A stretch of DNA of 38,139 bases, taken from positions 1-38,139 of the forward strand of contig CAJVPJ010000167.1 of assembly GCA_910592205.1 (NCBI GenBank), written 5' to 3'. The position numbers and the translations under genes were made by a program. Under the pieces are notes generated by a model. That model saw only the letters and a list, made by a program, of their open reading frames with translations, had not been told where the DNA came from and did not search any database. Every line of letters starts with the position of its first letter. Position 1 is the stretch's first letter. Below are positions 9,145 to 20,027 of this stretch, one piece after another. The stretch is from Paraglomus occultum (lineage: Eukaryota > Glomeromycota > Glomeromycetes > Paraglomerales > Paraglomeraceae).

Positions 9145-9428
9145 CAGTAAGGATGAGTTGACAAATCTATAGATAACATGTTCTTATGATTGATTTACCT
9201 GACTCTTGATTTCAATTCCGTAATGAATAATATTTGGGATAGTGTCATAAGCTTGGATACCACAATTCGACTATTGAAAACAACAAATTCTTTTTAAATC
9301 GGCATAGACTGTTTAGTATTAAATGAAAGAAGATAGTCACCCATCGATAATAATGCCATATATCTCTCGATCTCCTACCTTCATTGACTTCACGCATTAT
9401 CATATGACACAGCCATCAGCTCAAAAAA

Positions 9429-9563
9429 ACGAAATTAATTTGATTCTTCCGTTTCGATGAGCGTCTTCCGTTTAAATCTGCAATTGTCGGATTGTCCAGG
9501 CGGTCACCGTTAATATTCTTTTCGGTTAAATCACTGTCATTAACATTGATAGACGGTGAGCTA
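9429..9563 (-). pseudogene. Out-of-frame tail of the RNase H gene
   Basis: About 44 codons are open on the same strand just past the RNase H stop: SSITNTSSPSINVNDSDLTE, then IADLNGRRSSKRKNQINF and a stop at 9429. The GRRSSKRKN cluster is like a nuclear localisation signal. One inserted or deleted base near 9575-9590 would join it to the enzyme. It may instead be a spliced exon with an acceptor I could not place. Confidence 0.4.
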
Positions 9564-9566
9564 GTA

Positions 9567-10791
9567 TTAGTGATAGAAGAAGTATTTGACTACAGCAGCA
9601 AACAAAGCGGATTCTTTAACGATAAGAACTATTGGAGAAATAACATCTAAAAAAGGAAGATCAGAGCTAACAGCAGTAAATAGATACTTGTTCTTATCCA
9701 ACTTTTCGGCGCGCTTTTTGGTTTTCTTGACGATATTGTCTAATTGGGCCGCAGCCGGAGTGGTAACAGTATTCCTACTCTTCAACGCGCCCAGATTGGC
9801 CAGTTTGTCTGCTGCAATATTATCCTTCGATTTGTGGTGCGCCTTCACCCATTTCTTTCGAAGTATATTTAGTAAATATTTACTTCCATGTATGATTGTG
9901 TTGTTACCCCTATCACTCAGTGATTCAACGACTCACAATGTTAACCACACCTTCTCTTGACCTAGTAAGCGCGATCAACCTTCGAAACAGATCTTCGTTG
10001 GAAACTGGTTTGTTATTCGATGCCTTCCATCCACAGTTTTCATTTTTTTCCTCTTTCGCTTCCCACTTCTTTATCCACTTTTCGTGTGCTAAGAGAATGT
10101 AAAAAACAACCCTATTTACATCAATAAAGAGATCAGAACAAAGATTAAAAGATCAAGATAACCATACCATTCTTTAAATAGATACTGTCAGTGTATATCA
10201 ATAAGGGTAATTTTGTATCATTACAAGTTTCCAAGACACGAATCGCTGCCTATTAAATAAGCCGATGGGTTTAGAAGAAAAAGAGCAATATGTGTCTACA
10301 ACGTTACTGATCCAAGTTTACGTTAAAGATCCACACAAGCATGTTCAATTTCTCACTTTAACGTACCATAATTTCAGCTCGTTGATTTGTTTGTTTACCG
10401 TCTTCCAATGGTTCGCTCAAATTCCTACCGTAAGTTTGCACAAGATTAAAGATTCGTCATAGAAATCATTCATTAACATCCAGCCAATGCAAAAGAGTAG
10501 TTTGTTCAAAAACCTTGGATCATCTTCACCCCAAAATACACCTATCCCAGCTCGAGCATCAGGTTGGCCATTATTGATTGCACAACCATCGATATGGACG
10601 ACCAGGGATTTTCCGTCATTGGATTTTTGAATGACCGATGAACGTTCATACGAGCGCATTAGAACTCTTTTACCGATTGCAGAGTACGATCTATCCGCGG
10701 TGGCAAACAAAATCGTCTGATAACATTGTATAGGTCTAAGCTTGAGCTGGTATTCTAGTACTTGCCCGATGGATCTTCCTACAACTGTCAT
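9567..10791 (-). CDS. Ribonuclease H1-type protein
   Basis: Five exons join in one frame: 10791-10514, 10424-10367, 10249-10168, 10088-9946 and 9854-9567 (about 282 aa). Introns are 89, 117, 79 and 91 bp, all GT-AG. The RNase H fold is complete: VVHIDGCAINNGQPDARAGI with the first catalytic Asp; RNLSEPLEDGKQTNQRAEI with the Glu; PLLIYTDSIYLKN with the second Asp; KWVKAHHKSKDNIAADKLAN with the His and last Asp. The D-E-D-D tetrad is intact, so an active enzyme that cuts RNA in RNA/DNA hybrids is expected. The first 65 residues contain DRSYSAIGKR and look like a linker. An upstream exon is possible, because the ATG has no in-frame stop for 14 codons. The stop at 9567 may be premature: a basic, Ser/Asn-rich tail continues in another frame to about 9430. 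RNase H copies in these fungi are often of retroelement origin; none of the other retroelement domains is visible here. Confidence 0.82.
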
Positions 10792-11728
10792 CTGTGACGT
10801 AAAACGTCTTTCTTTTTTGTTCCCACGTTATTCAAGTTTTTTGTGTTCACGTGACATGGCTTAATAAAACGACTTGATATGAATCTATAGAAAAGTATCG
10901 AGTACAATCAAACGAGAAGCATTCACAGCCAAGACTTATTCAAGTCAACAAAGCAACTTTGTCACGTTAATTTTCTTTCATTGCATGCAATTTCATCGTT
11001 CTGTTCACCATCTCCCGACTCTTCTGTAAAGCATCCATTCTGTGTAGAGTAAGCGCATTATTATAACACGCTTTCTGATTCTCTCTTTACTATATATTGA
11101 ACGTTTTACTTCTAAATAGAATTGACTATGCTTTTCTCTTTTGATCTCAAAGATATGTTTGCAAGAGGTTAACTGCATTTTATGTTTGCGTCGCAATGGT
11201 ACAAACATTGTTATCTGCGTTTAAACGCAAAATTACCTAAATATAAATATTTGTTATTCAATAGTTAATTCTTTATGTTCATTGCATGCTTCCATGTGAC
11301 ATGCGTGGCGTGGCGTGTTTTCCGATTATGCTGTTTCCAACCCGTAGAGATTGCACCAGTCTTCCTTTTTTCAGAGATCAGTAATCTATGAAGACATCAA
11401 ATGAAAATTGCCAATTACGTTTATTGCTTGACTTGTCATAATGAGAGGAATTAACCGTCAATTAGAAGCAACTTTTAGCTTTAAAGATAGTTGGAACGAA
11501 TGCTCATGATTGAGAAAGTACTACGCATAGGTAAACCAATAATAATTGACTTTGATATGTGTCGTCATCATTTGATGATAATATATATATACACCTTATT
11601 CCTGCTGGTCTACTCGCATAATGTCGAATCTCACGTTGTTTCTTTCTTTCTCATCGCGGTCATGTTTATAGGGCATGATTGTTTATTTGACAACGTTTCG
11701 AAATATTTGCCTGCCAAGAACAAGTGAA
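10792..11728. other. AT-rich non-coding spacer
   Basis: No supported gene. The ORFs of 67 aa (11208-11005, -) and 78 aa (11491-11727, +) have no family signature and lack convincing starts or splice sites. The region just above 10791 should contain the RNase H promoter; no clear element is visible. Confidence 0.35.
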
Positions 11729-11903
11729 AGTCCTTTTCATTAACGCATTGAAATTTTGCCGGAAGTCCTTTTCATTAACGCATTGAAATTTCGCCGGAAG
11801 TCCTTTTCATTAACGCATTAAAATTTCGCCGAAAGTCCTTTTCATTAACGCATTGAAATTTCGCCGGAAGTGTTCTTTATCAATGTATTAAATGTTTTGA
11901 AAG
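11729..11903 (+). repeat. 35-bp minisatellite, 4 clean copies plus 1 degenerate copy
   Basis: Units begin with agtccttttcattaacgcat at 11729, 11764, 11799 and 11834, a constant 35-bp period. The unit continues tgaaatttcgccgga with one or two substitutions per copy. A fifth copy from 11869 is much degraded (agtgttctttatcaatgtat). The strict period and clean copies imply recent expansion. Confidence 0.93.
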
Positions 11904-12690
11904 ACAAAAAGGTAACGGTTGTTTGGTCTTTGGTTGCTAGATATTAATGACTGCTTTGCTAATTTTCACATAACATATGTCGCATTCAGTATTTATCTCT
12001 TGATTCTATGACTGTTGGATATTTGAGAAGGAACCTTGAACGTACAAAAGTTGCTTGCGACTTTTGCTATCGGGACATTGAATGGACTGACAATTGATGG
12101 GTTCTGCGGCTGGACCGTTATTGAAGATAGTGATTAGACAATCCACTGTTTCCAATATTAGGAAACTTTGTGTAACAGTTGCAAAAATCGAAGCAAGATT
12201 CGATTCTTATTATTATGATTATTAAGTAACAAAGAAACATAAGAACTAATATACAACTTGTAAGCAGTACATTCTATCATGTTTAATGTAAATTTATAAT
12301 TAAGACACCACAAAAGTGGGTAAGAAATATGAATAAAGTCTGAAGCTACCAAAACGGTGAAGTCACATAATTTCGATTTAGCTTGATTAACCACAAAGCT
12401 ACTTATACATGCTGGAGCCAAGCATTAGTCACTCCTCAAAATTTACCAATACGTTTGTTTTTTCGACAAATTTAAATTAGCCTCTGTAAAAAAGTTTTCG
12501 ATAAAGTCAAATTTTCCAGATTCAGGCGACTGGTAATAGTCTAACAGAGATTGAAGAAGTATGAATAACGTTTGCAATTTATTTTTTTAATAAAAAATTT
12601 CGCTCTTTATTCTAAGCATTGTACAGCAAAACCTCCATGTAATTACACAATTATGCTAAGTATCAGACTAAACGACAAACGAAACGGTAA
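11904..12690. other. Non-coding spacer
   Basis: Nothing is supported. One hairpin-forming sequence, caaaagttgcttgcgacttttg, lies at about 12045-12066, with seven-base perfect arms and an eight-base loop. Confidence 0.3.
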
Positions 12691-12957
12691 CACTATTGCT
12701 CAATAACACACATATTACCAGAACTCAAAAATCTCTTCCCATTTAACCAATTTGATGAATGTGTTTCAAGTTCTGTAATGTCGATGCCTTCTAGAGAAAG
12801 ATTGATTTCTGGCAACAGCTTGCTACCAGTTCTTATTGTGGTTAAGAGTTGGACGCTAATTATTGAAGAAATAAGCAATCGAGATATTTCTTTGCGAATG
12901 CCGTGCGGTTTTGTGATTTGTCACGTGGGATATAAACACCAAAGCACTTTTCGCTGA
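12691..12957 (+). CDS. Ambiguous exon-like region, both strands open
   Basis: On the plus strand 88 codons are open from 12691 to the TGA at 12955. An internal ATG at 12778 would give 59 aa (MSMPSRERLISGNSLLPVLI and on). On the minus strand 12855-12693 reads LEGIDITELETHSSNWLNGK and ends in TAG, preceded by a possible splice acceptor (AATTAG). The plus run is longer; the minus run reads more like ordinary protein. At most one is real, and neither is recognised. Confidence 0.2.
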   Translation, partial: HYCSITHILPELKNLFPFNQFDECVSSSVMSMPSRERLISGNSLLPVLIVVKSWTLIIEEISNRDISLRMPCGFVICHVGYKHQSTFR

Positions 12958-13217
12958 CAATACGGCGTGACTGTAATGACCGTATGGTGGTTTTACTGTA
13001 CTACGTCGTATGCGAAAAACGTTTAACCGTGAACAGCTTTTATTATTATTGACTCGCATAATATGATAACTTCCTAAACGGTACCAATTTACTCCAATAC
13101 GTATATTTATGTAGGCATCTAAGCTGTTGATAAAATAAATTCATCATGCATATGATATAACATGTATGCTCTGCTTAACCCAACGACATCACTGTTAAAT
13201 TATGCACGTAATATCCA

Positions 13218-13356
13218 TTAAGAGTAATGATCTGGCATAAAAATATAACCAATCGGCAAGTAGAATTTTTCATTATACTCTTGCCAAATTAATCGTTCAT
13301 ACTTTTCGAAAGCATACTCATATAGTTTCTTAACTGGGGAAAATGGTATGCTTAAT
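13218..13356 (-). CDS. Unrecognised terminal exon
   Basis: A good splice acceptor (ATTCTCATCATAG) is followed by 45 codons: LSIPFSPVKKLYEYAFEKYE, then RLIWQEYNEKFYLPIGYIF and a TAA at 13218. The aromatic-rich content and clean acceptor suggest the last exon of a minus-strand gene. I could not find an upstream exon with matching phase. Function unknown. Confidence 0.3.
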
Positions 13357-13620
13357 CTATGATGAGAATAAGATAGAATTAGCGTGATAAACACATAATT
13401 GTGTAGTACCAAAAAAGCCTACTGTTATGTAACAATTTTTCGGGGGGCAAATAAAAACTTTGCCTTTTTTCAATGGTCATAGTCAATTAGTGATATTAAC
13501 CGTATTACAAAAAAGAAGCAATTGTTACACACGTAAAATTTTTAGGTTGTCAAGTTAATTAATATCAAAGAAGTCTGCTTCTGTCCCTAATCAAGACAAT
13601 TTGAGTATACTTTAAACGAC

Positions 13621-14187
13621 ATGCGCCGCTCGCTTGTTTTTAATATTTTACAACATTCGTCTGTAATAGTTTTACTAACAGCGGTATCATCATCAGCATT
13701 CACTCTGAACAAGTAAGACAATAATTGTTTATATGGTTTAAAAATAATCGGCCTAACGAATGTTTGACTTTGATATAATTACTACTTATTGAACAATTAA
13801 GAACATTGATGGTAATAATAAATAAAATTAAGGTACACATCTTGTAATCGATCTGTTATAATTACATAAACAAGGGAAAGTCTATGAACCCTCACAATTT
13901 GAAGATATGAATCCTCAATTACCAGAAATGGTTTGCATTATCTGTATTTTGCTGATAATTGTTCTTAATAGTCCTGTTATATGCACGAGCTATTTATTGT
14001 TAAGCCTACTTTAGTGGTTCGTATCTTACAAATTCAGGATGTTGTTTTCTTTTTTCTTCTTCTATAGAGTGTATTAATAAATGATATAGATGTGCGTGTG
14101 CCTTCTTCACATGATGTAAAGCAATTAAACCTACAAAATAGTCTTTCTTTTTGCGAAAAAAAAAAACGTTGCCTGATATTACTTTAA
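13621..14187 (+). CDS. Putative small secreted protein, three exons, one junction unresolved
   Basis: Exon 1 (13621-13712) encodes a typical signal peptide: MRRSLVFNILQHSSVIVLLT, then AVSSSAFTLN at a GTAAGA donor. A second exon (about 13875-13930) reads GKVYEPSQFEDMNPQLPEM. It joins exactly through a GT...TTCTATAG intron (13931-14067) to exon 3 (14068-14187), SVLINDIDVRVPSSHDVKQL and on to TAA. Exons 2 and 3 fit in phase. Exon 1 to exon 2 is off by one base, so either a micro-exon is missed, the sequence has an indel, or the first exon belongs elsewhere. If correct, this is a short secreted protein of the kind considered candidate effectors in mycorrhizal fungi. No family is recognised. Confidence 0.35.
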
Positions 14188-16110
14188 TATAAAATTGCGT
14201 TGCTTATTGTTATTCAATTATTAACAAGAATGGTTCTTATTGGTAGCCTTTCTCTGCCAAATGGCCTTGTAAAATAGTTACGATCAGAGTGTTAAACCGT
14301 ATTACATTATCAGAGTGTTATTTTAGTAAAGATAAACAAACCGGATGCCTTCTATATAAAGACCGTCGTTAAGGCTGTTTGTCGAGTATCCCTCTATGAT
14401 CAAAATGTTGGCAATAACAAATATTTGATAATGTAACAAGTCTCTTTAATTAATTACTACCAGTCTTTCAGTCACACCAAGTGCCGCAAAGCACTCATAC
14501 ATTCACTTATTTATTATTCATATACCAAATTACATAAACACAAATTTTTCATACTTTTCGCACTCGCTTGATATCTATTTGCCCTCCATTTTCCACATAT
14601 AACCTTTTATTCAACGTTTAAATAATGACTGGTCTAACCAACAGCCAGAGGTATCGAAGTATTAGGTTAACTCTCGGCTCTCGTGCACGCACAACCTAAA
14701 CAACGACAAATCAACAATCATACACACAAATAAGATGCACATCTCTCGCCAAAAGAAGCTCTTTAATGTCATATTTCAAGGGGCGAGCTACCACGCAAAC
14801 ACTGAAATTCACCGTCTATCAGACAAACTGTTGACAATTGTGCGCGTTGCCTTTGTCGGGCGGCTTAAATTCGAAGCGCGTTTCGATTTGGAAAATCAGA
14901 GTTTATCATGTGGTAAAAAAGAGCCTGCAGGATAACAAACAATAAGTTATACTTATCTTCATGGCGAGAGTAATGTAACCCCATTAAACGACATAAAAAA
15001 AGCACAACTTTCGATATACACACAGACGAACATTTACCCGTGTGTACTCAAACCAACTTACAAAAGTATCGCCATACTTTGTCAACATCAAGTTTAGCCA
15101 TTATTCTGGGAAATGCTTTTTACGATTTATTGATATTTTCATTGAAATATTGGCAATGAAAACATGCGCTTCATGAGAACAGACGGTTGGTCAAAGTTAA
15201 TGATGGCAAATTGGTTTAAAGTAACACACACCCAAACGAAGGTATCAATTATATCGGAAACCAAAATGCAATGTTTAAAACGGTTTACTTTTTAATTACA
15301 CACGTCTTTGCAAAATTGTTAGTTGTTATAATATAAAAATTTGAGCTTAATTTTACACACCTTCTTTTAATAATACTGAACACTTCAATAATTTTAACTT
15401 CCAGACTTATAACGCAAAAAATACTTATCAAAATTTCTGGAGTTAATTATTTTGATCTTAGGCCAAGAGATTTATTAGTAAAAATAATACAATTAGTGAG
15501 TAGCAATTATTACGTTTAGCTTCTCATTCGTTTGCACAAAGTTCTTTCGTTTTTAATTGTTATCAAATAGGCAGCCGCTTATTTAAAGCTATACTTGCAA
15601 TAATTTTTTCGCCATAAGACACCTTTGAGTGTTCTGTTTCGTATAATAATGCGTTAGATTTTATTACCAAATGTTACGTATGTCAAGCTAATGACATGCC
15701 ATTTTATGTAACTGTATTGTAAAATACGATGAAAAAAAAATTTAAAGTAAAACAATAATTTATATATGACTGTATACTTTTGGGTTTTTATATCATGAAT
15801 TTATAGTGAGACCGGAATTGATGGCACTGAGAAACTTGTACTATAAATAATCGACTTTAGATACAGGTACAGATAGAGTGTTTTAGATTACAATATTAAT
15901 ATTAGATCAGACGATTATCATTGTCATTATTAGAAACGTGACTTTACTGCGGATGAGTCTCATCACTCATGTTACACTATGATATGAATTATTTGTATGG
16001 ATTTCGTATTTATTAGAAGATACATGCTTTATTATATACATATTATTGTTAATGTTATTATTTATATAATTAAAAAATATATTCGCTAAACTTTAAGTTG
16101 ACAAAATTTG
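14188..16110. other. AT-rich spacer with one weak small ORF
   Basis: A 66-aa ORF (14735-14935, +) starts after an A-rich leader (cacaaataagATG) that looks like a fungal 5' UTR. Its protein (MHISRQKKLFNVIFQGASYH and on) is basic and matches nothing I know. The rest of the stretch shows no coding or structured signal. Confidence 0.25.
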
Positions 16111-16123
16111 TTATTTGACCTAT

Positions 16124-16402
16124 TTAAAAGTAGTGTCCAATACCATATATTTTATATATCCCCACCAAATCCCACCATGAGCCATACATAGAAAACGGTC
16201 TAAACGCCACGGGCCACCAGCCCCCCGGGCCCTTCTCCCATTCTCTCTCAGTAAACTCTAATCCTCCCGTCCCACCCTTCGCCCGGTCAATAAAATAAAA
16301 TTTTCTAATCTTAAAATAAAACTCGTTCGTATTTGTTGATGGCGTGTGCGTTGCCAAGTCTCCGCTTCTGAAAGTAGAAGTTGGAGTACTTTGTTGACTC
16401 AC
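16124..16402 (-). other. GC-richer island with a 92-aa minus-strand ORF, probably repeat-derived
   Basis: The ORF ends WWDLVGIYKIYGIGHYF and contains GPGGWWPVAFRPFSMYGSWW. The Gly/Trp-rich wording and the sharp rise in GC over the flanks suggest a dispersed element read as protein rather than a genuine gene. I have an uncertain memory of similar tails in many hypothetical proteins of these fungi. No terminal repeats were found at its edges. Confidence 0.3.
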
Positions 16403-16419
16403 CCCCCAACATGCGCGGA

Positions 16420-16620
16420 GGTGTTTTCTCCACCGCTTCCAGGCATAATGAATTTATAAATTAATTCGAACTACGCTTTTCTTTACATAGTTCGCCGACA
16501 GGCCGTACAGGTAAAACCGTCGTGTGGAACGACCACCTCAGCAAATGAACGTATTTTTCGTTCGTATACCCGAGGTGGAAGAAGCAAAAGCGTCGACGTG
16601 GAATTTGATAATTTAGTTTG
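16420..16620. other. Cluster of short inverted repeats
   Basis: Three hairpins lie in 200 bp next to the GC island: ggaggtg/ccacc around 16418-16434 (loop ttttctc); cgaacta/tagttcg at about 16468-16493; and ccacctc (16533-16539) paired with gaggtgg (16572-16578), enclosing aacgta/cgttcgta. This could be a structured RNA or the end of a mobile element. No RNA family is recognised. Confidence 0.35.
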
Positions 16621-17570
16621 TAATAAAAGCTTTGAAAGTTTGCAATTTGAATATTGTGTGTTAACTTTTTGTTGTTAGCGGTGGGCGTGTTGGGTGTGGT
16701 GAGTGTTTCAACCTTTCAATGACAAAGTTGTGCAAAAGTGTGCTATTTTATATAGATCTGCCGATGTGAGAACAACAAACAGGACAATGGGATTTTGGAT
16801 TTCAGTTTACTATACGGTTACATGGTCTTAATCACACGCTCCCATTGGTTTTTCAATATCTATTGACCTGCGACTTGCATGTGGCACTTTGGTGTGTTCG
16901 CTTCTTTTGGATGTTCTTGTTGCCCCATGGGGTCTTTTGACTTCTTCTGACTCGTGGGACTATGATAGGACATTGCATGTTTATCACGCCAATCATATGC
17001 CAATGATAAGGGATTTGGCTTTTTCAATAACAGTTAAAGTGTAAAAAAATGCAAACATAAAGATTCTGAAAAAGTCGATTTCATTTTAATCATCCTTGAC
17101 TTTTCCAAAAAAGACGTTCGGAAAAAAGTCAGCACAGTTGCTCCGGGCTTGTTATGGTTAGATGCATGTCGATAAGTTGGCCTTACGCGACATAGTGCAA
17201 CTTGCACGAATTCTACTCGACAAAGATAGGTTGTGTATGGGCATATAATCTCACCATCAGTCACACACACATATATCCCACACGCAAAGCAAGTCATACA
17301 ACCGCAAGGAGGTGAACTTTTATCAGATAACCGTATGAGTTGGAAACAAAAGTGCATACTATTGAAAACCAAATCGGTGGTAATAGTAACGCAAATAAAC
17401 GAGTTTATACCGTCCGCAATTGCATTGAAACTCAGCATTGAAGAAAATTTATGTATAAAACGTACAATCATGTTCACGTATTATATGTGTATATATATAT
17501 GTATACTTTGTATTATTAAAGCATAATGTTCGATGGGTTATCTGCACCCATTCTTTTTCCTTACACATTA
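16621..17570. other. Unassigned spacer
   Basis: Overlapping ORFs of 147 aa (17477-17034, -) and 97 aa (17233-17526, +) are open, but neither shows family motifs or clear splice sites. Long overlapping antisense ORFs of this kind are expected by chance in a moderately GC-richer patch. Confidence 0.25.
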
Positions 17571-17574
17571 TAAG

Positions 17575-17712
17575 ATGAGGTTTACTGTCCAGTTTTCAAT
17601 TAGTCGTGTCTGCCCAAATGTTCAAATCATTCGTGAATGCGATTTGTCCTTTGATCACGTTCTACTTTTGCTAAGCAAGCAGATGAAAAGACGTCCTAGT
17701 CTATGGCAATAG
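17575..17712 (+). CDS. Unrecognised 45-aa ORF with downstream coding-like runs
   Basis: An ATG at 17575 gives MRFTVQFSISRVCPNVQIIR, then ECDLSFDHVLLLLSKQMKRR and a TAG at 17710. Further plus-strand runs follow in other frames: SLEEYLPAINETNFHDRTLI (about 17808-17885) and LTALFPDEALFERRTTARSH (about 17882-17970). This may be the trace of a decayed gene convergent with the minus-strand gene below. Confidence 0.2.
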   Translation: MRFTVQFSISRVCPNVQIIRECDLSFDHVLLLLSKQMKRRPSLWQ

Positions 17713-18038
17713 TCTCGAGAATGGCGTATCTCATGACATAATACGATGGCAATTCGTATCGTAGATCCCTAGAGAATCAGTAATTATTCTCTGGAAATTT
17801 GTTAGCTTGGAAGAATATTTACCCGCTATCAATGAGACTAATTTTCATGATCGAACACTAATCTCGAACATATCATCCCCAGGTTGACGGCTTTATTTCC
17901 AGATGAAGCCCTGTTTGAGAGGCGAACTACGGCAAGAAGCCACAGGATAGCACGGTTGTATATTAAAATGTGAGCATGGACATTTTAAAAGATAATATCA
18001 AATACATGACGTCCCCAAAGGTATCCAACCTTGAGATA

Positions 18039-20027
18039 TCAGTTCTGATATTTTAAAACCTCAATTCTTGCATGGCTGTAAACGTTTGCTGAATCTACAG
18101 TTGAAAAATACGGGACATCGTGTCCTGTAAAGGCAACAAGTAGCATTTTACTATAAAACGCTAGTACGAATAGGACAGATATAGTCATTTGTGTTCATCT
18201 ACTGACCCGATCGATGTCTCTTCCTCGTACGAATAAACGCTGGTTCCAACGTGTCTGGCTCCGTAACAAGAATCTGTAGTTGATTGCTTTGCATCGTTAT
18301 TGCGGATTTCGGGAAACTGCTGAGCGCACACGCGGATGATTGCTTATCGATCGATTCGGACCCTTTTTTTTTTCAGACTGATCAACAAAATTGTAAATAA
18401 TATAAATATACATATAATAATATTATAGTTTCTATTATATACAGTTTGATATGACAATATACATTGATCACGCCACATACGGGATTCGTCCACAGTCCAA
18501 GATCTTCAATGAAAATATCTGCAGTATTATTTTTAAAAGAAATGCTGTGAAGTTTTCCACTATTCAAACCAACAAACACTGATTAGCATGAGCGTTGGTT
18601 CGATTTGACAGGGAGTTTGTAAATTCCTTCACGCTCACTCGAGTATTTCCTTAGTATATAGAACGCATATGTAAATGACAACGCTGAAATTAATTAGATC
18701 CTGATATAACGCATGTTTCGGTACACAAACAAATTTGAATACCTTAGATTCAACATACTCTAGCCATTGCAGTTTCGTGCTTTCGCTTGGTTCGTACACA
18801 CTAACGAATCAGAATAGGATTAATGATATGCGCTCGCAATGCAAGAATTGGATTTTGACATCTTCGACACAGAGGCTAACTTGAGTTGCGATTTCGTAGC
18901 TCGCCAAAACCACATGGATCCAACTATTTACCTTATTTAATTATTTGTCGCATTTTGTAAAGCCCCTATTATGATACAGCCAACTTGTACAGCCTCCTGC
19001 ATGAAATTTTGAAATTTCTTCCTTGATGGTTTCTAGAATCTCGGCAAAATGCGTATCTCATAATCTGTGCCAGAAGAATTTAGGCCTGACACAAAACAAT
19101 GATTGTAAGCGAGCATTAATTTCTAAACCATCGAGTCCATCGCAAACAGAATCATATTGCTGGGAACGTTAAGTGTTCTTACAGAGGCCCCCAAGCCCTC
19201 GTTCTCACAAATCTTTCAGGTGCCTATGGAGAAATCGATTCGTTATAGCTAGAATGTTGCTTAAGATATTTGGGCGAAAAATAATTTATATCGCTGTAGT
19301 TCTTGAACTAGATTCTCCATTTACTAAAAAGTAGTGTATCATACTTACATCTTCTGTTATCGAGGAGATGTACGAAGAACCCGGAGTAACGTGAGTTTCG
19401 AGATGAATCAGTCAGGCTTGTCAGTGATAACAGCGATAGATAAGACTTCTTCCTAGATGAGAATAGACGGCTTTAATCATAATACATGGTATTCAATAAT
19501 GCTACAATAAAAACTCTTTACGACAGATACTGTATGAAGACCTCCGTCAGAGGTACAGTACTTATCGACCGAATTTACTGATGACAATGCCAACAGCGCA
19601 ATTTTAGGATTCAAACGAGATGAATACCCCCAATCAATCCTACTTACGTTTAATGTCGCCGTTTGTATAAGAATAAATGCTACCAATTCGATTAAGTTTA
19701 ATGTGTCGACAGAAATAAAACGCCAACAATTCGATTCAGGACCGTCCGGTATGCAAAAATTTGATTAAGATTAATCTTTAATAATTAAACTGAAAAACAG
19801 TGATTATGAACTGTCAAATCACTGTGTGATCCGCGAATTAATTCGTTCCACAATCAATCTCACCTGATATGCGAATAAGTTAATTGATGAACGGCTAAAA
19901 ATAGCCGGCAAATCATGCCGTTCTAGAATGTTGCACTTGATTTCAGTCATTGTAATGCGACTTTTTGGAATATAAAAGTTCGAAATACCGATAAAAAAGG
20001 TGTTTGTAGACCAGCTCTCCGACAATA
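18039..20027 (-). CDS. Probable multi-exon gene, exon order partly resolved, function unknown
   Basis: Several exon-like blocks lie on the minus strand. 20027-19864 has a clean acceptor (TTTATCAG) and donor (GTGAGA) and encodes NTFFIGISNFYIPKSRITMT and on to SSINLFAYQ. 19770-19477 is one open frame of about 98 codons (PDGPESNCWRFISVDTLN and on). 19160-18941 has 73 codons with one internal TGA at 19058. 18578-18481 (acceptor TAATCAG, donor GTATGT) reads VFVGLNSGKLHSISFKNNTA, which resembles a beta-propeller strand pair. It joins in phase to 18319-18203 (QFPEIRNNDAKQSTTDSCYG). A last block, 18124-18039, joins out of phase unless the protein stops after 10 residues. The internal TGA and the phase mismatch mean it is either damaged or my junctions are wrong. 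A WD-like propeller is a guess from one exon. Confidence 0.33.

Noticed and set aside
9139-9156. Hairpin ctcatcagtaaggatgag as a terminator
   Set aside because: A short stem without T-tract logic; intrinsic terminators are not expected in a fungal nucleus.
15945-15985. Possible hammerhead ribozyme (gaaac ... gatgagtctcatc)
   Set aside because: The required CTGANGA core is absent (ctgcggatgag), and stems I-III cannot be formed.
17034-17477. 147-aa minus-strand ORF
   Set aside because: It overlaps a 97-aa plus-strand ORF, shows no motif and has no start context; probably chance.
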